Shown: piece by piece, positions 25,905 to 34,194 of the stretch
Layout: each line of letters opens with the position of its first letter
Position numbering within the stretch: the stretch's first letter is position 1
Assembly: GCF_000741715.1 (NCBI RefSeq)
Contig: NZ_JGZN01000008.1
Coordinates: 248,001-312,000 of the forward strand
DNA length: 64,000 bases
Reading direction: 5' to 3'
DNA from: Bifidobacterium saguini DSM 23967
GTDB lineage: Bacteria > Actinomycetota > Actinomycetes > Actinomycetales > Bifidobacteriaceae
Notes under the pieces: model-generated
Databases searched by the model: none
The model's input: only the letters and a program-made list of their open reading frames with translations
Told to the model about the DNA's origin: nothing
Translations under genes and position numbers: made by a program

Positions 25905-28632
25905 ACGCGTACCTCCGTGTCAGTCTGCCGAACTCACGGCCGTCGATGCTGATGCCCATATGCTCGAGGATGATCGGCAGATCCTCGTGGAGAGCCTTCA
26001 GTTCGGCCAGCAGCTCGTCCGACGAGGCCTGACGGTTCTGATCTTCCGCACGATTGACCATCTGATAGGCGTTGGCCGGCAGGTTCATGGCGGGCATGCC
26101 GAACGTGTAGCCGTCCAATGTAAGCCCACTGGCGAGCGCTCCGAGGCTCCGGTTCACCGTGTTTTCGCTGCGTGTGATGCCTTCGGCCATGCCGCGGCCG
26201 ATCATGACGCCTACTTCGTCGCGGAACACGCGTGACGGTGATTGGATGCCGAGCTTGTCCTTGACCCAGTTGAGCGCGTCGGTCGCCGCTTTGACGGCCG
26301 CGTCCACGAGTTTGCCGGCAGCCGAGGCGAGACCGCTGGCGATGCCGGTGATGATGTTCATGCCGACATCACCCCAGTTGACCGAGCTGAACGCGTTCCA
26401 GATCGCTTTGACGATGGCCGGTATCTTGCCGAGCAGCTGGGGTATCGCGCTGGCGAGGCCGTTGGCGAGGGTGACGAGAATCTGCATGCCGGTCTGGAGT
26501 ATCTGCGGCAGGTTCGCGGCTATCGAGCTGGCGAGGTTGCCGATGATGGTCGGTGCCTGGTTGATGAGCTGCGGCAATGCGTTCACGAGGCCCTGCACGA
26601 GGCCGAGCAGCAGCTGCATGCCGCTGTTGAGCAGCTGGCCGGCGTTTGACGCGAGACCGTTGACGAGCGCCATGACCATGTTGAGCGCTGCCGGCAGCAG
26701 GGTCGGCAGTTGCGCGGCGAGACCGTTGACGAGCGTGGTGATGATGAGCATGGCGGTGTTCATCAGCTGGGGCGCGTTCGTGCTGATCGCGTTCATCAAT
26801 GCGGTGAGTATTGCGGCCCCCTGTGCGAGCATGGCAGGCAGGTTCGCGGTGATCTGCATGTTCAGGGTCTGCAGCCATCCCGGTATCTGCGCCGAGATGT
26901 TGCCGATCATGGCGAACAGTTGGCCCTGCATGCTCTGGTCGAGCATTCCCAGTCCGGCGACCAGTGCGGCGATGATGCCCGCGATGCCCATGTATTTCAT
27001 GAAATTGCCCGGCGAGAAGAAGCTGCCGAACAATGAGCCTATCTTGCCGAGACCCGCTTGGACCTTCGGGCCGACGATGTCTCCGATCCCGCCGAACACG
27101 TCGCCGACTCCGTCGAGCATGCCGCCGATGCCCGAGATGACCGGGGTCAGCGCGGTTTTCGTCTTGCCGGCGAGGGATCCCAGCCCGGATACGAGCTTGC
27201 TGTCCGACACCTTGGAGAACACGTTTCCGAAACCGTCGCCGACCTTGACGCCCAGCACCCTGATGTTCGAGTCGAACGCGCTGGTGATCTTGCCGAAGCC
27301 GACGCCGACCTTGTCGGCCATGCCCGCGACCGATTGGACGAGGTCTGAATTGCCGATCTTCGAGCCGAGCGATCGCAGCGGGCCGGTTATCTTGTCGCCG
27401 CCCTGCAGGATTCGGTTGACCGTTTCGGCGAACGGGTCGCCGTCGATGGCGAGCGCGTCGCGCAGATCCTTGTTGAAATAGGCCTTGAACTGCTGCAGGC
27501 CGGTGAGACCCGACTGCAGCTGGCCCGGCATCTGCTTCACCTTGGACGCGAGCTTGCCGATCCCACCGTCACCCAGTTTGCCGAGCGTATCGAATATTCC
27601 GGTGATCGTGTCGACGTTGCCGCCGACTCCGGCGAACAGGGCGAACGCTCCCACGAGCGAGCCGATGCTTCCCGTGATGTCCTGGATGGAGATGCTGCCA
27701 TCCTGCAGTCCCTCGGAGAATCGTTCGATGAGCTGCACGGCCCTGTCCACGTAGGGGCTGAGCTTGCCGTTCAGCTGTTCCACGAACGGGGTGAGCTGGC
27801 TGGAGAGCGCATCGACCGCGGGTATGGCCGCGTTGAACATTTTGCGCAGGGATTCGAGCGCGATCTTGCCGGGGCCTTCGCCCAATCGGCTGAGAGCGGC
27901 CTTCACGTTCGCCAATGCGCCGCTGAACGTGTCGCCGGCGGCCAATGCGGCTCCGCCGAGACCTTCCTGCATGGCGTCGGCGAACGTCTGGAAGTCGATC
28001 TTGCCTTTCGTCACCAGGTCGGAAACGTCCTCGGCTGTGGTGTTCAGATGCTTGGCGAGCATCTGCAGCACGGGCACGCCGCTGCTCATGAGCTGCAGCA
28101 TGTCATCGCCCTGCAGCTTGCCGCGCGCGGCGACGGAGCCGAAGATGGTGCCGATGTCCGTGAGCTCACGGCCGCTGATCTGCGCCGTGTCGGCCACGGT
28201 CTTCAACACCTTGGTGAGCTGTTCGCCGGATTCGACGCCGGCGGCCGACAGGGATGCGGCGACGGTGGCCGCGTCTCCCAATCCGAACGCGGTGCCCTTC
28301 ACGGAGGCGAGCGCGTTGTTCATGATCTTGGCGACGCTGGCGGAATCATGGCCGAGGCCCTTCAATTTGGCCTGCGCGTTCTCGATGTTCAGCGCGCGTT
28401 CGAAACCGCCCTTGGCGGCGAGTCCGGCGATGCCTCCGGTGATGGTGCCGATGGCTCCCAATCCGAGTTTGCCGATCGTGCCGAACGCCTTGCCGAGCGT
28501 GCCCGTGAGGTTGGTTCCGCTTTTCCTGGCGGCGTTGTCCACGCTGCCGGTGATGTCGCCTTCGAGGGTTTTGCCGAAGTCCTTGCCGGAGGGGACGACC
28601 TGCACGTATACGGTGCCGATGTCCTGTGCCAT
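25891..28632 (-). CDS. Tape measure protein
   Basis: 913 aa from the ATG at 28632, which follows AAGGAGG (the in-frame ATG at 28650 has none). The N-terminal TMP domain reads ELTDIGTIFGSVAARGKLQGDDMLQL and FDVQTFAD-like GKIDFQTFADAMQEG. The centre (about 560-760) holds repeated hydrophobic helices (LINQAPTIIGNLASSI, LLNSGMQLLLGLVQG) as in other siphoviral tape measures. Length sets the tail length, roughly 130-140 nm by the usual 1.5 angstrom per residue rule. Confidence 0.93.
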   Translation of the reverse strand: MAQDIGTVYVQVVPSGKDFGKTLEGDITGSVDNAARKSGTNLTGTLGKAFGTIGKLGLGAIGTITGGIAGLAAKGGFERALNIENAQAKLKGLGHDSASVAKIMNNALASVKGTAFGLGDAATVAASLSAAGVESGEQLTKVLKTVADTAQISGRELTDIGTIFGSVAARGKLQGDDMLQLMSSGVPVLQMLAKHLNTTAEDVSDLVTKGKIDFQTFADAMQEGLGGAALAAGDTFSGALANVKAALSRLGEGPGKIALESLRKMFNAAIPAVDALSSQLTPFVEQLNGKLSPYVDRAVQLIERFSEGLQDGSISIQDITGSIGSLVGAFALFAGVGGNVDTITGIFDTLGKLGDGGIGKLASKVKQMPGQLQSGLTGLQQFKAYFNKDLRDALAIDGDPFAETVNRILQGGDKITGPLRSLGSKIGNSDLVQSVAGMADKVGVGFGKITSAFDSNIRVLGVKVGDGFGNVFSKVSDSKLVSGLGSLAGKTKTALTPVISGIGGMLDGVGDVFGGIGDIVGPKVQAGLGKIGSLFGSFFSPGNFMKYMGIAGIIAALVAGLGMLDQSMQGQLFAMIGNISAQIPGWLQTLNMQITANLPAMLAQGAAILTALMNAISTNAPQLMNTAMLIITTLVNGLAAQLPTLLPAALNMVMALVNGLASNAGQLLNSGMQLLLGLVQGLVNALPQLINQAPTIIGNLASSIAANLPQILQTGMQILVTLANGLASAIPQLLGKIPAIVKAIWNAFSSVNWGDVGMNIITGIASGLASAAGKLVDAAVKAATDALNWVKDKLGIQSPSRVFRDEVGVMIGRGMAEGITRSENTVNRSLGALASGLTLDGYTFGMPAMNLPANAYQMVNRAEDQNRQASSDELLAELKALHEDLPIILEHMGISIDGREFGRLTRRYAYATV

Positions 28633-28685
28633 CGGGGTTGCCTCCTTCATGGAGTTGCTGGGTTTCCCCCGATGGCGGTCGGGGT

Positions 28686-29446
28686 TTAGTCGGTGATGTG
28701 GTATCGCTGTTTCAGCCGGCTGCGGCGTTCGAGCCGTCGCTCGCGGGTCTCGCGGGTCTCCACGTGGACGGGTGCGAACGGGTCGTTATGCCTGTCGGCC
28801 CATGGACGCCAGCCCCTGCGTTTCAGCCGGCCTTCGAGTTCCATGCGGTCCCAGAGCGCGATCTCGCCATCGGAGGGGATGTAGCTCCATCCGGCGAGCG
28901 CCGCATAGCTGTGGCTTCGATGGTCCTTGAGGATTTCGCGGGTGAGTCTCCACGCCTTGCCCAGGCTGATGTTGGCTTTGGGCTTCATATCAGACGGTGC
29001 GTCGAGCCATTCGTGGAGGCTGACGGGCTTCCATGTGGCGTGGTAGTGGCTGAGCCAGTCGAGGTCTAACGCTTCACGGTGGCTGGCGTGGAGATTGGTG
29101 AGGTAAACGATTTTGGGTCGAGTCCCGATTGTTCGGCCCAGGTGCGGATTGTCGCGGCGAGCCATGCCATGCCGTGCCTGCTCTTGCGCAACGCGTTCCA
29201 GTAGTCGGGGCGAAGCTGTTGGAAGTAGGCGAGGAACGCGCTCATGGCGAGCGCGTTCTGTTCGTCGGAGAGCACGGGCTGGCTTTTGACCAGGAGGATC
29301 ACGTTGACCAGGTCGATGGGCAGGTCTGCGCTGTTGAGGTTGGGCAGGTCGAGTTTGACTCCGAGCACGTCGAGGTGCACGTCGTCGTACTGTTCCTCGT
29401 CGCTGATGTCGGCTTCGACCTTCGCATAGGTGTTGCTGTTGTTCAT
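28686..29446 (-). CDS. Tail assembly chaperone GT, -1 frameshift product
   Basis: About 253 aa, made when ribosomes slip back one base at CCCAAAA (29111-29117, minus) near the end of the upstream reading frame and continue as P-K-I-V-Y-L-T-N-L-H to a stop at 28686. Placement between the major tail protein and tape measure, and the overlap of two frames, are typical of the G/GT pair that loads tail subunits onto the tape measure. The extension is basic and Arg-rich (ETRERRLERRSRLKQRY). Confidence 0.8.
29066..29446 (-). CDS. Tail assembly chaperone G
   Basis: 126 aa, the unshifted product, starting MNNSNTYAKVEADISDEEQYDDVHLD and ending shortly after the slippery site. It precedes the tape measure, as in lambda-like tail operons. 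Confidence 0.82.
   Translation of the reverse strand: MNNSNTYAKVEADISDEEQYDDVHLDVLGVKLDLPNLNSADLPIDLVNVILLVKSQPVLSDEQNALAMSAFLAYFQQLRPDYWNALRKSRHGMAWLAATIRTWAEQSGLDPKSFTSPISTPATVKR
29111..29117 (-). promoter_or_regulatory. CCCAAAA ribosomal slippery site
   Basis: Reads C-CCA-AAA in the zero frame, a canonical X-XXY-YYZ heptamer. Slippage by -1 joins the G frame to the long T frame. Confidence 0.75.
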
Positions 29447-29590
29447 GGCGGTCTCCTAAAGATTGTGATGGTTGTCGGCGGTCAATGTATGAGGTTCCCC
29501 GCGTCGGGACCGCCATCCGGGACACGGGGAAGAATAAGGATCCCCACGGGCGGAAGAGAGAACCGTGAAAACCCGTGGGGAAGAATGATG

Positions 29591-30220
29591 TCAAGCCGTA
29601 GCCTGTTGGATGGATGCCTGTTCGACGTCGGCCTGTGCGGCCGTGCCGGCAGTGGATTCCACGACCATGCCCCACGCATTCCACTGGTAGCCGTCCGAGC
29701 CCTTGAACGCCTTGAGCGTCATGTTGAACTGGAGCAGGTCCGTGGATTTGAGGGAGATGTCGTCGCGGTCGGAGACCTTGACCTTCTCCGCGTAGACGAT
29801 GACGGGGCGTTCCTTCTGGTCGAGGCCCGCGAGAACCATCGACATGGTCTTGGACGTGGACGCGTCCTTGACGTGGATGCCGCCATCCTCGTCCACAGTG
29901 GCGTTCGTGTACAGTTCGACCACGCTTTTCTTGCCTTCGAGCGCGGAGAACTGGAACGTCCAGTAGCCGGGGTCGGTCTCCGAATACACCACGTCGCCGT
30001 TATGCCCATTGATCTCGGTCTCGTCACCGGGCTCCGGGTGGATGGTGGTGCCATCCTCGCTGTTGTAGCCGATGGGCAGCTTGTTCGCCGGAGGCGTCCA
30101 ATCGACGCCAGCCGGCTTGGTGAACGTCTCGCCCTCGTCGAACAGGAACAGCGCGTAGTCCTTGATGGCGCGCACGAGGTCGGCGTTGTTGCCCGAGCTG
30201 ATGTAACTGTTGTCAGCCAT
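29591..30220 (-). CDS. Major tail protein
   Basis: 209 aa tube protein. It has the length and beta-rich pattern (GYWTFQFSALEGKKSVVELY, DLLQFNMTLKAF) of siphoviral tail tube subunits. It is first of the tail genes proper, directly before the G/GT chaperones. Confidence 0.8.
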   Translation of the reverse strand: MADNSYISSGNNADLVRAIKDYALFLFDEGETFTKPAGVDWTPPANKLPIGYNSEDGTTIHPEPGDETEINGHNGDVVYSETDPGYWTFQFSALEGKKSVVELYTNATVDEDGGIHVKDASTSKTMSMVLAGLDQKERPVIVYAEKVKVSDRDDISLKSTDLLQFNMTLKAFKGSDGYQWNAWGMVVESTAGTAAQADVEQASIQQATA

Positions 30221-30257
30221 GATATTTGCCTTTCGAAGCTTGTTTGGATGATCCGCT

Positions 30258-30656
30258 TCAGACGGTTTCGGTCTGGAGCAGGAGGATGAGATACGAGTAG
30301 TTGCAGCCGTTCTCGTCGGTCATGCGCACCGGCCCGGAATCATGCTCGATGCTGATGATCGGCGTCGGCGGCCACAATCCGGTCAGATACAGTTCGATGC
30401 GGCCGGCCAGATCATGCGACGCATCGAGGTCGCCGGTGCCGTCGTCCCTGCGCACCCACACGGAGCAGCGCAGGCGGACGTACTGGCTGATCGGCGTGAC
30501 CTTCTGCTGCGGTTCGGCCACGATCACGCATTCGAGCTCCGGATTGCCCCTGCTGCGCAGCGTGCCGAACACCACGTCCGGGAAGCGTTCGCGCAGCGGG
30601 TTCAACAGGATACGCTCCAATCGCGGGGTCCTCGTGGGAGGCTGGAACACGCTCAT
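30258..30656 (-). CDS. Tail terminator-like protein
   Basis: 132 aa from the ATG at 30656 (MSVFQPPTRTPRLERILLNPLRERFPDVVFG). Size and position just before the major tail protein fit the minor tail/terminator protein that caps the tube. Its start overlaps the previous gene by 4 bases. Confidence 0.62.
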   Translation of the reverse strand: MSVFQPPTRTPRLERILLNPLRERFPDVVFGTLRSRGNPELECVIVAEPQQKVTPISQYVRLRCSVWVRRDDGTGDLDASHDLAGRIELYLTGLWPPTPIISIEHDSGPVRMTDENGCNYSYLILLLQTETV

Positions 30657-30904
30657 GCGACCACCTTGCCGATCATCTGCGTGAGTACGCCATGCGCTCC
30701 CTCCACCGCCGCGGGTGCCGTGGCGACCACGTTGCTGCGGTCGGTGTCCTCGTTGCGGTACACCCTGATGGACGGATGCACCTGGGCCATGCCCTCCATC
30801 TGCTCCTGCACGCTGTCCATGACCGGTTTTACGACCCTGTGCAGCACCTCGGAACTGAATGCGGAGCGGTTGAGCACCACCTTGACCTTCTTCGTCATAG
30901 TCAT
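30653..30904 (-). CDS. HK97 gp10-like head-tail joining protein
   Basis: 83 aa starting MTMTKKVKVVLNRSAFSSEVL; the first ATG overlaps the preceding stop as ATGA and a second, at 30898, follows GGGAGGG. The pattern matches small HK97-gp10-like neck proteins. Confidence 0.6.
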   Translation of the reverse strand: MTMTKKVKVVLNRSAFSSEVLHRVVKPVMDSVQEQMEGMAQVHPSIRVYRNEDTDRSNVVATAPAAVEGAHGVLTQMIGKVVA

Positions 30905-31221
30905 CCCTCCCTGACGAACGCGTTGACCACGTCGCCGATATGACGCCCGTACCGCCACCATTCCAGCGGCGGCCCATCGACCATCAACGGCATGCCGCGA
31001 ACCACGAGGCAATCCGTGTCCAGGATCCCGGTGGGTTCGGAACCACGGAAATACAGGGTGTAGCGTCTGGCCACACCCTGCGAATCCGCTCCCGGAGACT
31101 GCGAAGCCTCCACCGGAGCCACGAAACCCATGAGCGTAGCGACATGCTTCATCTCGCCCTGCACCGGATTCCCGTCGGCATCGACCTCCGCAGCACCCCG
31201 ATACACGTCAACACGTTCCAT
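30901..31221 (-). CDS. Head-tail adaptor/closure protein
   Basis: 106 aa, beta-rich (MERVDVYRGAAEVDADGNP...YTLYFRG), ending in a WWRYGRHIGDVVNAFVREG tail typical of head closure proteins. It lies in the connector gene block. Confidence 0.6.
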   Translation of the reverse strand: MERVDVYRGAAEVDADGNPVQGEMKHVATLMGFVAPVEASQSPGADSQGVARRYTLYFRGSEPTGILDTDCLVVRGMPLMVDGPPLEWWRYGRHIGDVVNAFVREG

Positions 31222-31624
31222 GACGCGCTCCCGCCATATCGAAGCTGAACACCCTCTGGCCGCCCAGGCCGAGATTGCGCAGCATGTCGTCCGTGAACCG
31301 CAGATACCCGTCAGGACTCGCCCACGAATAGGTGCTGGAGAACGGGCCCGTGGTCTCGGTCGATTGGCTCACACCCGTGGGATTGCCGGACACCTGCAAT
31401 TCCATGGCGGTGCGCACCATCTGGCAGCACACCGACTCCAGGCCACGCCGATGGCCGGCCCACCACATGGGGTCACGGGTCTCTGGATACGGTCGCAGAC
31501 GGTTTCGGATGATCTCGCTCGCGTCCGCGAGCAGGATATCCGCCTGCTTCCGCTCATCGGGCTGCAGCTTGTGCCAGCGATCCTCCAGATCGGAATGCGT
31601 GGCGAACGGAGCGGAAACGTCCAT
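31208..31624 (-). CDS. Head-tail connector, Gp19/Gp15-like
   Basis: 138 aa. ATHSDLEDRWHKLQPDERKQADILLADASEIIR is the signature of the phage Gp19/Gp15/Gp42 connector family that forms the ring below the portal. The C-terminus has YSWASPDGYLRFTDDMLRNLG. Confidence 0.78.
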   Translation of the reverse strand: MDVSAPFATHSDLEDRWHKLQPDERKQADILLADASEIIRNRLRPYPETRDPMWWAGHRRGLESVCCQMVRTAMELQVSGNPTGVSQSTETTGPFSSTYSWASPDGYLRFTDDMLRNLGLGGQRVFSFDMAGARHGTC

Positions 31625-31634
31625 TTCGACCTCC

Positions 31635-31994
31635 TTATCCGATCCGGGTGAGCGCGGGCGTTATGTCCGCGTCCACGGTCGTGCCGTTGCGCACGTTGAC
31701 GCTGCACCAGTACCTGCCTGCCGGCACGTGGAACGACGCTTCCGGCGCGGCGGTCGTATGGTAGACGCCATCGACCACGATCTGCGCGTACAGGTTCCTC
31801 TGATCGCCGGAGACGGATTCGCTCAGCGTGTATTCGCCTTCCTGGAGGGTGACGTTCTCCCCGAGGCTCGACCACCACGTCGCGGTGCCCTTGGCGTGGA
31901 TGACCCCGTTGCCGGCATCCGTGTATTCGACGCCTTCAACGGTTTTGGGCAGGCCCGGGATCCGCGGCCATAGGTTGGATGCCGGCGGGGTCAC
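31635..31994 (-). CDS. Virion-associated beta-sandwich protein, unknown
   Basis: 119 aa, all-beta with ATWWSSLGENVTLQEGEYTLSE and FHVPAGRYWCSVNVRNG, a pattern seen in carbohydrate-binding or decoration modules. It sits between the head fibre and connector genes and overlaps the former by 4 bases. Confidence 0.5.
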   Translation of the reverse strand: MTPPASNLWPRIPGLPKTVEGVEYTDAGNGVIHAKGTATWWSSLGENVTLQEGEYTLSESVSGDQRNLYAQIVVDGVYHTTAAPEASFHVPAGRYWCSVNVRNGTTVDADITPALTRIG

Positions 31995-32314
31995 GCTTTT
32001 GGGGACATGAGTCCCGCGGTGACCAGAGCATCGCGCAATGCCACGTATTCGGCCTTCGTCGGCGCATCACCGGCCGGGTCGGCCACGTACGCGGCCTTCG
32101 GAACGGTCGGGATCACGCCAGCGGCGAGCTTGTCCGCGGTGATGCCGCCCGCCAGCATCGCGTTCGTCACCGAACCATCAGCCGGAGTAGCGGAGCCACC
32201 GCCGATGTCAACCGGATCGCCGTTCTCATCAACGAACTGGGTTTCGATGACCGCCTGCTTCGCGTCGTTCGTGACGCCGCTGGTCAGGTGGTGGAATTCA
32301 ACTGCCTGGCTCAT
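31991..32314 (-). CDS. Head fibre protein
   Basis: 107 aa from ATG 32314 (an in-frame GTG is at 32317); the start overlaps the capsid stop. The C-terminal PTKAEYVALRDALVTAGLM and the repeat-like GGITADKLAAGVIPTVPKA resemble head fibre proteins of phi29-like type. It likely decorates the capsid. Confidence 0.62.
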   Translation of the reverse strand: MSQAVEFHHLTSGVTNDAKQAVIETQFVDENGDPVDIGGGSATPADGSVTNAMLAGGITADKLAAGVIPTVPKAAYVADPAGDAPTKAEYVALRDALVTAGLMSPKA

Positions 32315-33255
32315 CACTTGCCCGCCTTCGTGGTGGGTGCGTCGCCTTCGACCACGGCGAAGCGGTCGGTGAACACGTACCAGGCGTACAGGATCTCCAG
32401 TCGGAGTGCGATCTGGTTGTTGCGGCGCAGATCACCCTGGCCGTCCGGATCACCGTAGGTGATGGTCTCCAACGGCAGGTTGCGCTGCACGCCCCAGTAG
32501 ATGCCGTTCTTCCAGTCGCCCACGATGGCGCCGACGTTCGGCACCGTGTAGTTCTCGCCTTCGGCGGGAGCGGTGAACTCCGGTGCGCTGACGGTGGTGG
32601 TCACGGATGCGGGGATGCCCTTGAAGCTGTTCATGGTCACGCCGTAGCCGAGCTCCGGGTAGAGCGGACGCTTCTGCGTGTCCTTCAAAGTGGCGAGGTC
32701 GAACGCGAACTGACGGCTCATGGCGATGCCGTTCACATCCCAGCCTTCCTTGTCGTTGAGGATCAGGCCGATTGCCTGCTCGACATCGACGTCCGGGCTG
32801 GCGGTGCGTGCCACGCGTTTGGTGGTGGCGTTCAGATAGTTCGTCCAGGATTCGACCGGCTTGCCGGTCAGCGGGTTGACGCGGTAGAACACTCCGAGGT
32901 CGAGCGCTCGGGCCAGCGCCTTGGAGCCCTCATCGGCGAGCTTGTTGAGGATGCCGAGCTGGTAGTCGGAATCCGCCCACTGCACCTCCTGGTCGAAGCG
33001 CATGGTGACCTGTGTCTTGTGCGGAACTGTCTTGACCACGCCGAACGAGCCGGTCGTGGAGGACTTCTGAGCGCCCTCGTCCACGAACTCGGCACGGGGA
33101 CGGTTCTCGAACGTGACGATGCTGGTCTCGCCGAAACGCATCGCCTTCTGCTGGGACAATACGCCGATGGCGCTGCCGGACTGCACCTGGTCGACGATGC
33201 CGTCCGCGATCTGGTTAGGCATCACCTTGATGCCGCCGGTACCGAAAATAGCCAT
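32314..33255 (-). CDS. Major capsid protein (HK97 fold)
   Basis: 313 aa. Downstream of the scaffold gene and upstream of the connectors. Segments such as GFGETSIVTFENRPRAEFVDEGAQKS-like (RFGETSIVTFENRPRAEFVDEG) and EGWDVNGIAMSRQFAFDLATLKD are typical of HK97-type capsids. A degraded paralogous fragment is present at 8,150-8,460. Confidence 0.88.
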   Translation of the reverse strand: MAIFGTGGIKVMPNQIADGIVDQVQSGSAIGVLSQQKAMRFGETSIVTFENRPRAEFVDEGAQKSSTTGSFGVVKTVPHKTQVTMRFDQEVQWADSDYQLGILNKLADEGSKALARALDLGVFYRVNPLTGKPVESWTNYLNATTKRVARTASPDVDVEQAIGLILNDKEGWDVNGIAMSRQFAFDLATLKDTQKRPLYPELGYGVTMNSFKGIPASVTTTVSAPEFTAPAEGENYTVPNVGAIVGDWKNGIYWGVQRNLPLETITYGDPDGQGDLRRNNQIALRLEILYAWYVFTDRFAVVEGDAPTTKAGK

Positions 33256-33294
33256 GATATGGCCTCCTTGAATAATAGGGTTATGTTGATGTGA

Positions 33295-33843
33295 TTAATT
33301 GCCGGAGAACACACTGGCCGCGAACTGCTGCAGATCGGTGGGAGCGGTATGCGGCTGCCTGGAGGGATCGGACAACCTGTATCCGCCGTCACCCGTCTTG
33401 GATTTCTCGGCCACGTATTCGTTGATGGCCTTCGCGTTCGCCTGCATCTCCTCCAACGTGGAGCCGATGACGAGATTCGCTGGAAGACCGGTCTCGGTCA
33501 TCACCTGCGAGCGCCATGCGCTGGCCTGTTTCTCGGCCTTCAATTGGTCGAGCTCCTTCTGGAGCTTCATGGTGCGGGCTTCGGCCTTCTGCTGTTCGGA
33601 CATCTGGCTTTCCTTGAGCTGTTGCAGCTCGTCGGCCGCCGCCTTGTTGTCCTTGGCGCGTTTCTCCCATTCACGCGAGTGGGCGCGTTCGGCCTCGAAC
33701 TTCGCCTTCCAGTCGATATCGCCTGCGCCGGGCTCTCTCGTTGCGGGATCACTGGTGTTGGAGCCGCCTTCGTCGGAGCCCGCGTCGATGAGACGGAGGC
33801 GGGTCTGATGGCATGGGTTCCAGGGCTGGTTCATGTTGAACAT
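33295..33843 (-). CDS. Capsid scaffold protein
   Basis: 182 aa, highly charged and helical in the middle (EWEKRAKDNKAAADELQQLKESQMSEQQKAEARTM broken into coiled-coil heptads, residues about 55-105), as in phage scaffolds of the DUF4355 type. Directly precedes the capsid gene. Related debris is at 8,470-8,550. Confidence 0.8.
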   Translation of the reverse strand: MFNMNQPWNPCHQTRLRLIDAGSDEGGSNTSDPATREPGAGDIDWKAKFEAERAHSREWEKRAKDNKAAADELQQLKESQMSEQQKAEARTMKLQKELDQLKAEKQASAWRSQVMTETGLPANLVIGSTLEEMQANAKAINEYVAEKSKTGDGGYRLSDPSRQPHTAPTDLQQFAASVFSGN

Positions 33844-33886
33844 GGGTGTTCTCCTTATGGTTTGTGGCCCGTTTCGGGCATAAAAA

Positions 33887-33906
33887 AACCACCCGTGCGG
33901 GTGGTT
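33887..33906 (-). terminator. Strong terminator after the MuF/immunity-like pair
   Basis: An 8-bp stem AACCACCC/GGGTGGTT with GTGC loop, followed on the minus strand by seven Ts. It separates the portal-MuF unit from the scaffold-capsid unit. Confidence 0.8.
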
Positions 33907-33930
33907 ATAAACAGAAAAATGGGTTATGGG

Positions 33931-34194
33931 CTAGATGACTGCGCCTTCGGGAATCTCGTCCCATGGGCGTGGCTTGCCTGCGATGAGGCATTCAATGGCC
34001 ATCTTCTTGGCCTCCTCATCGTTCTTGGGGTTCTTCGGATCGTTGAAATGATTAATCCCCTCGCCGAATTCACAATGGTAGCAGGCAAGAACATCCTCGG
34101 TAGTAAGGGCTGCGAATTCGGGAGATTCATACATTGCCTGCTTTGATGGGTAATCAGATAAGCAGGGGTAATATCCTGGGTCTCCTGGTTTCAT
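33931..34194 (-). CDS. Candidate immunity protein for the MuF toxin
   Basis: 87-aa acidic protein, MKPGDPGYYPCLSDYPSKQ, with a Cys-rich start and a Cys-x2-Cys-like ACYHCEF in the middle. Its ATG overlaps the MuF stop by 4 bases and it ends just before a terminator. In MuF polymorphic-toxin operons the gene in this position is the immunity gene; I infer the role from position alone. Confidence 0.5.
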   Translation of the reverse strand: MKPGDPGYYPCLSDYPSKQAMYESPEFAALTTEDVLACYHCEFGEGINHFNDPKNPKNDEEAKKMAIECLIAGKPRPWDEIPEGAVI

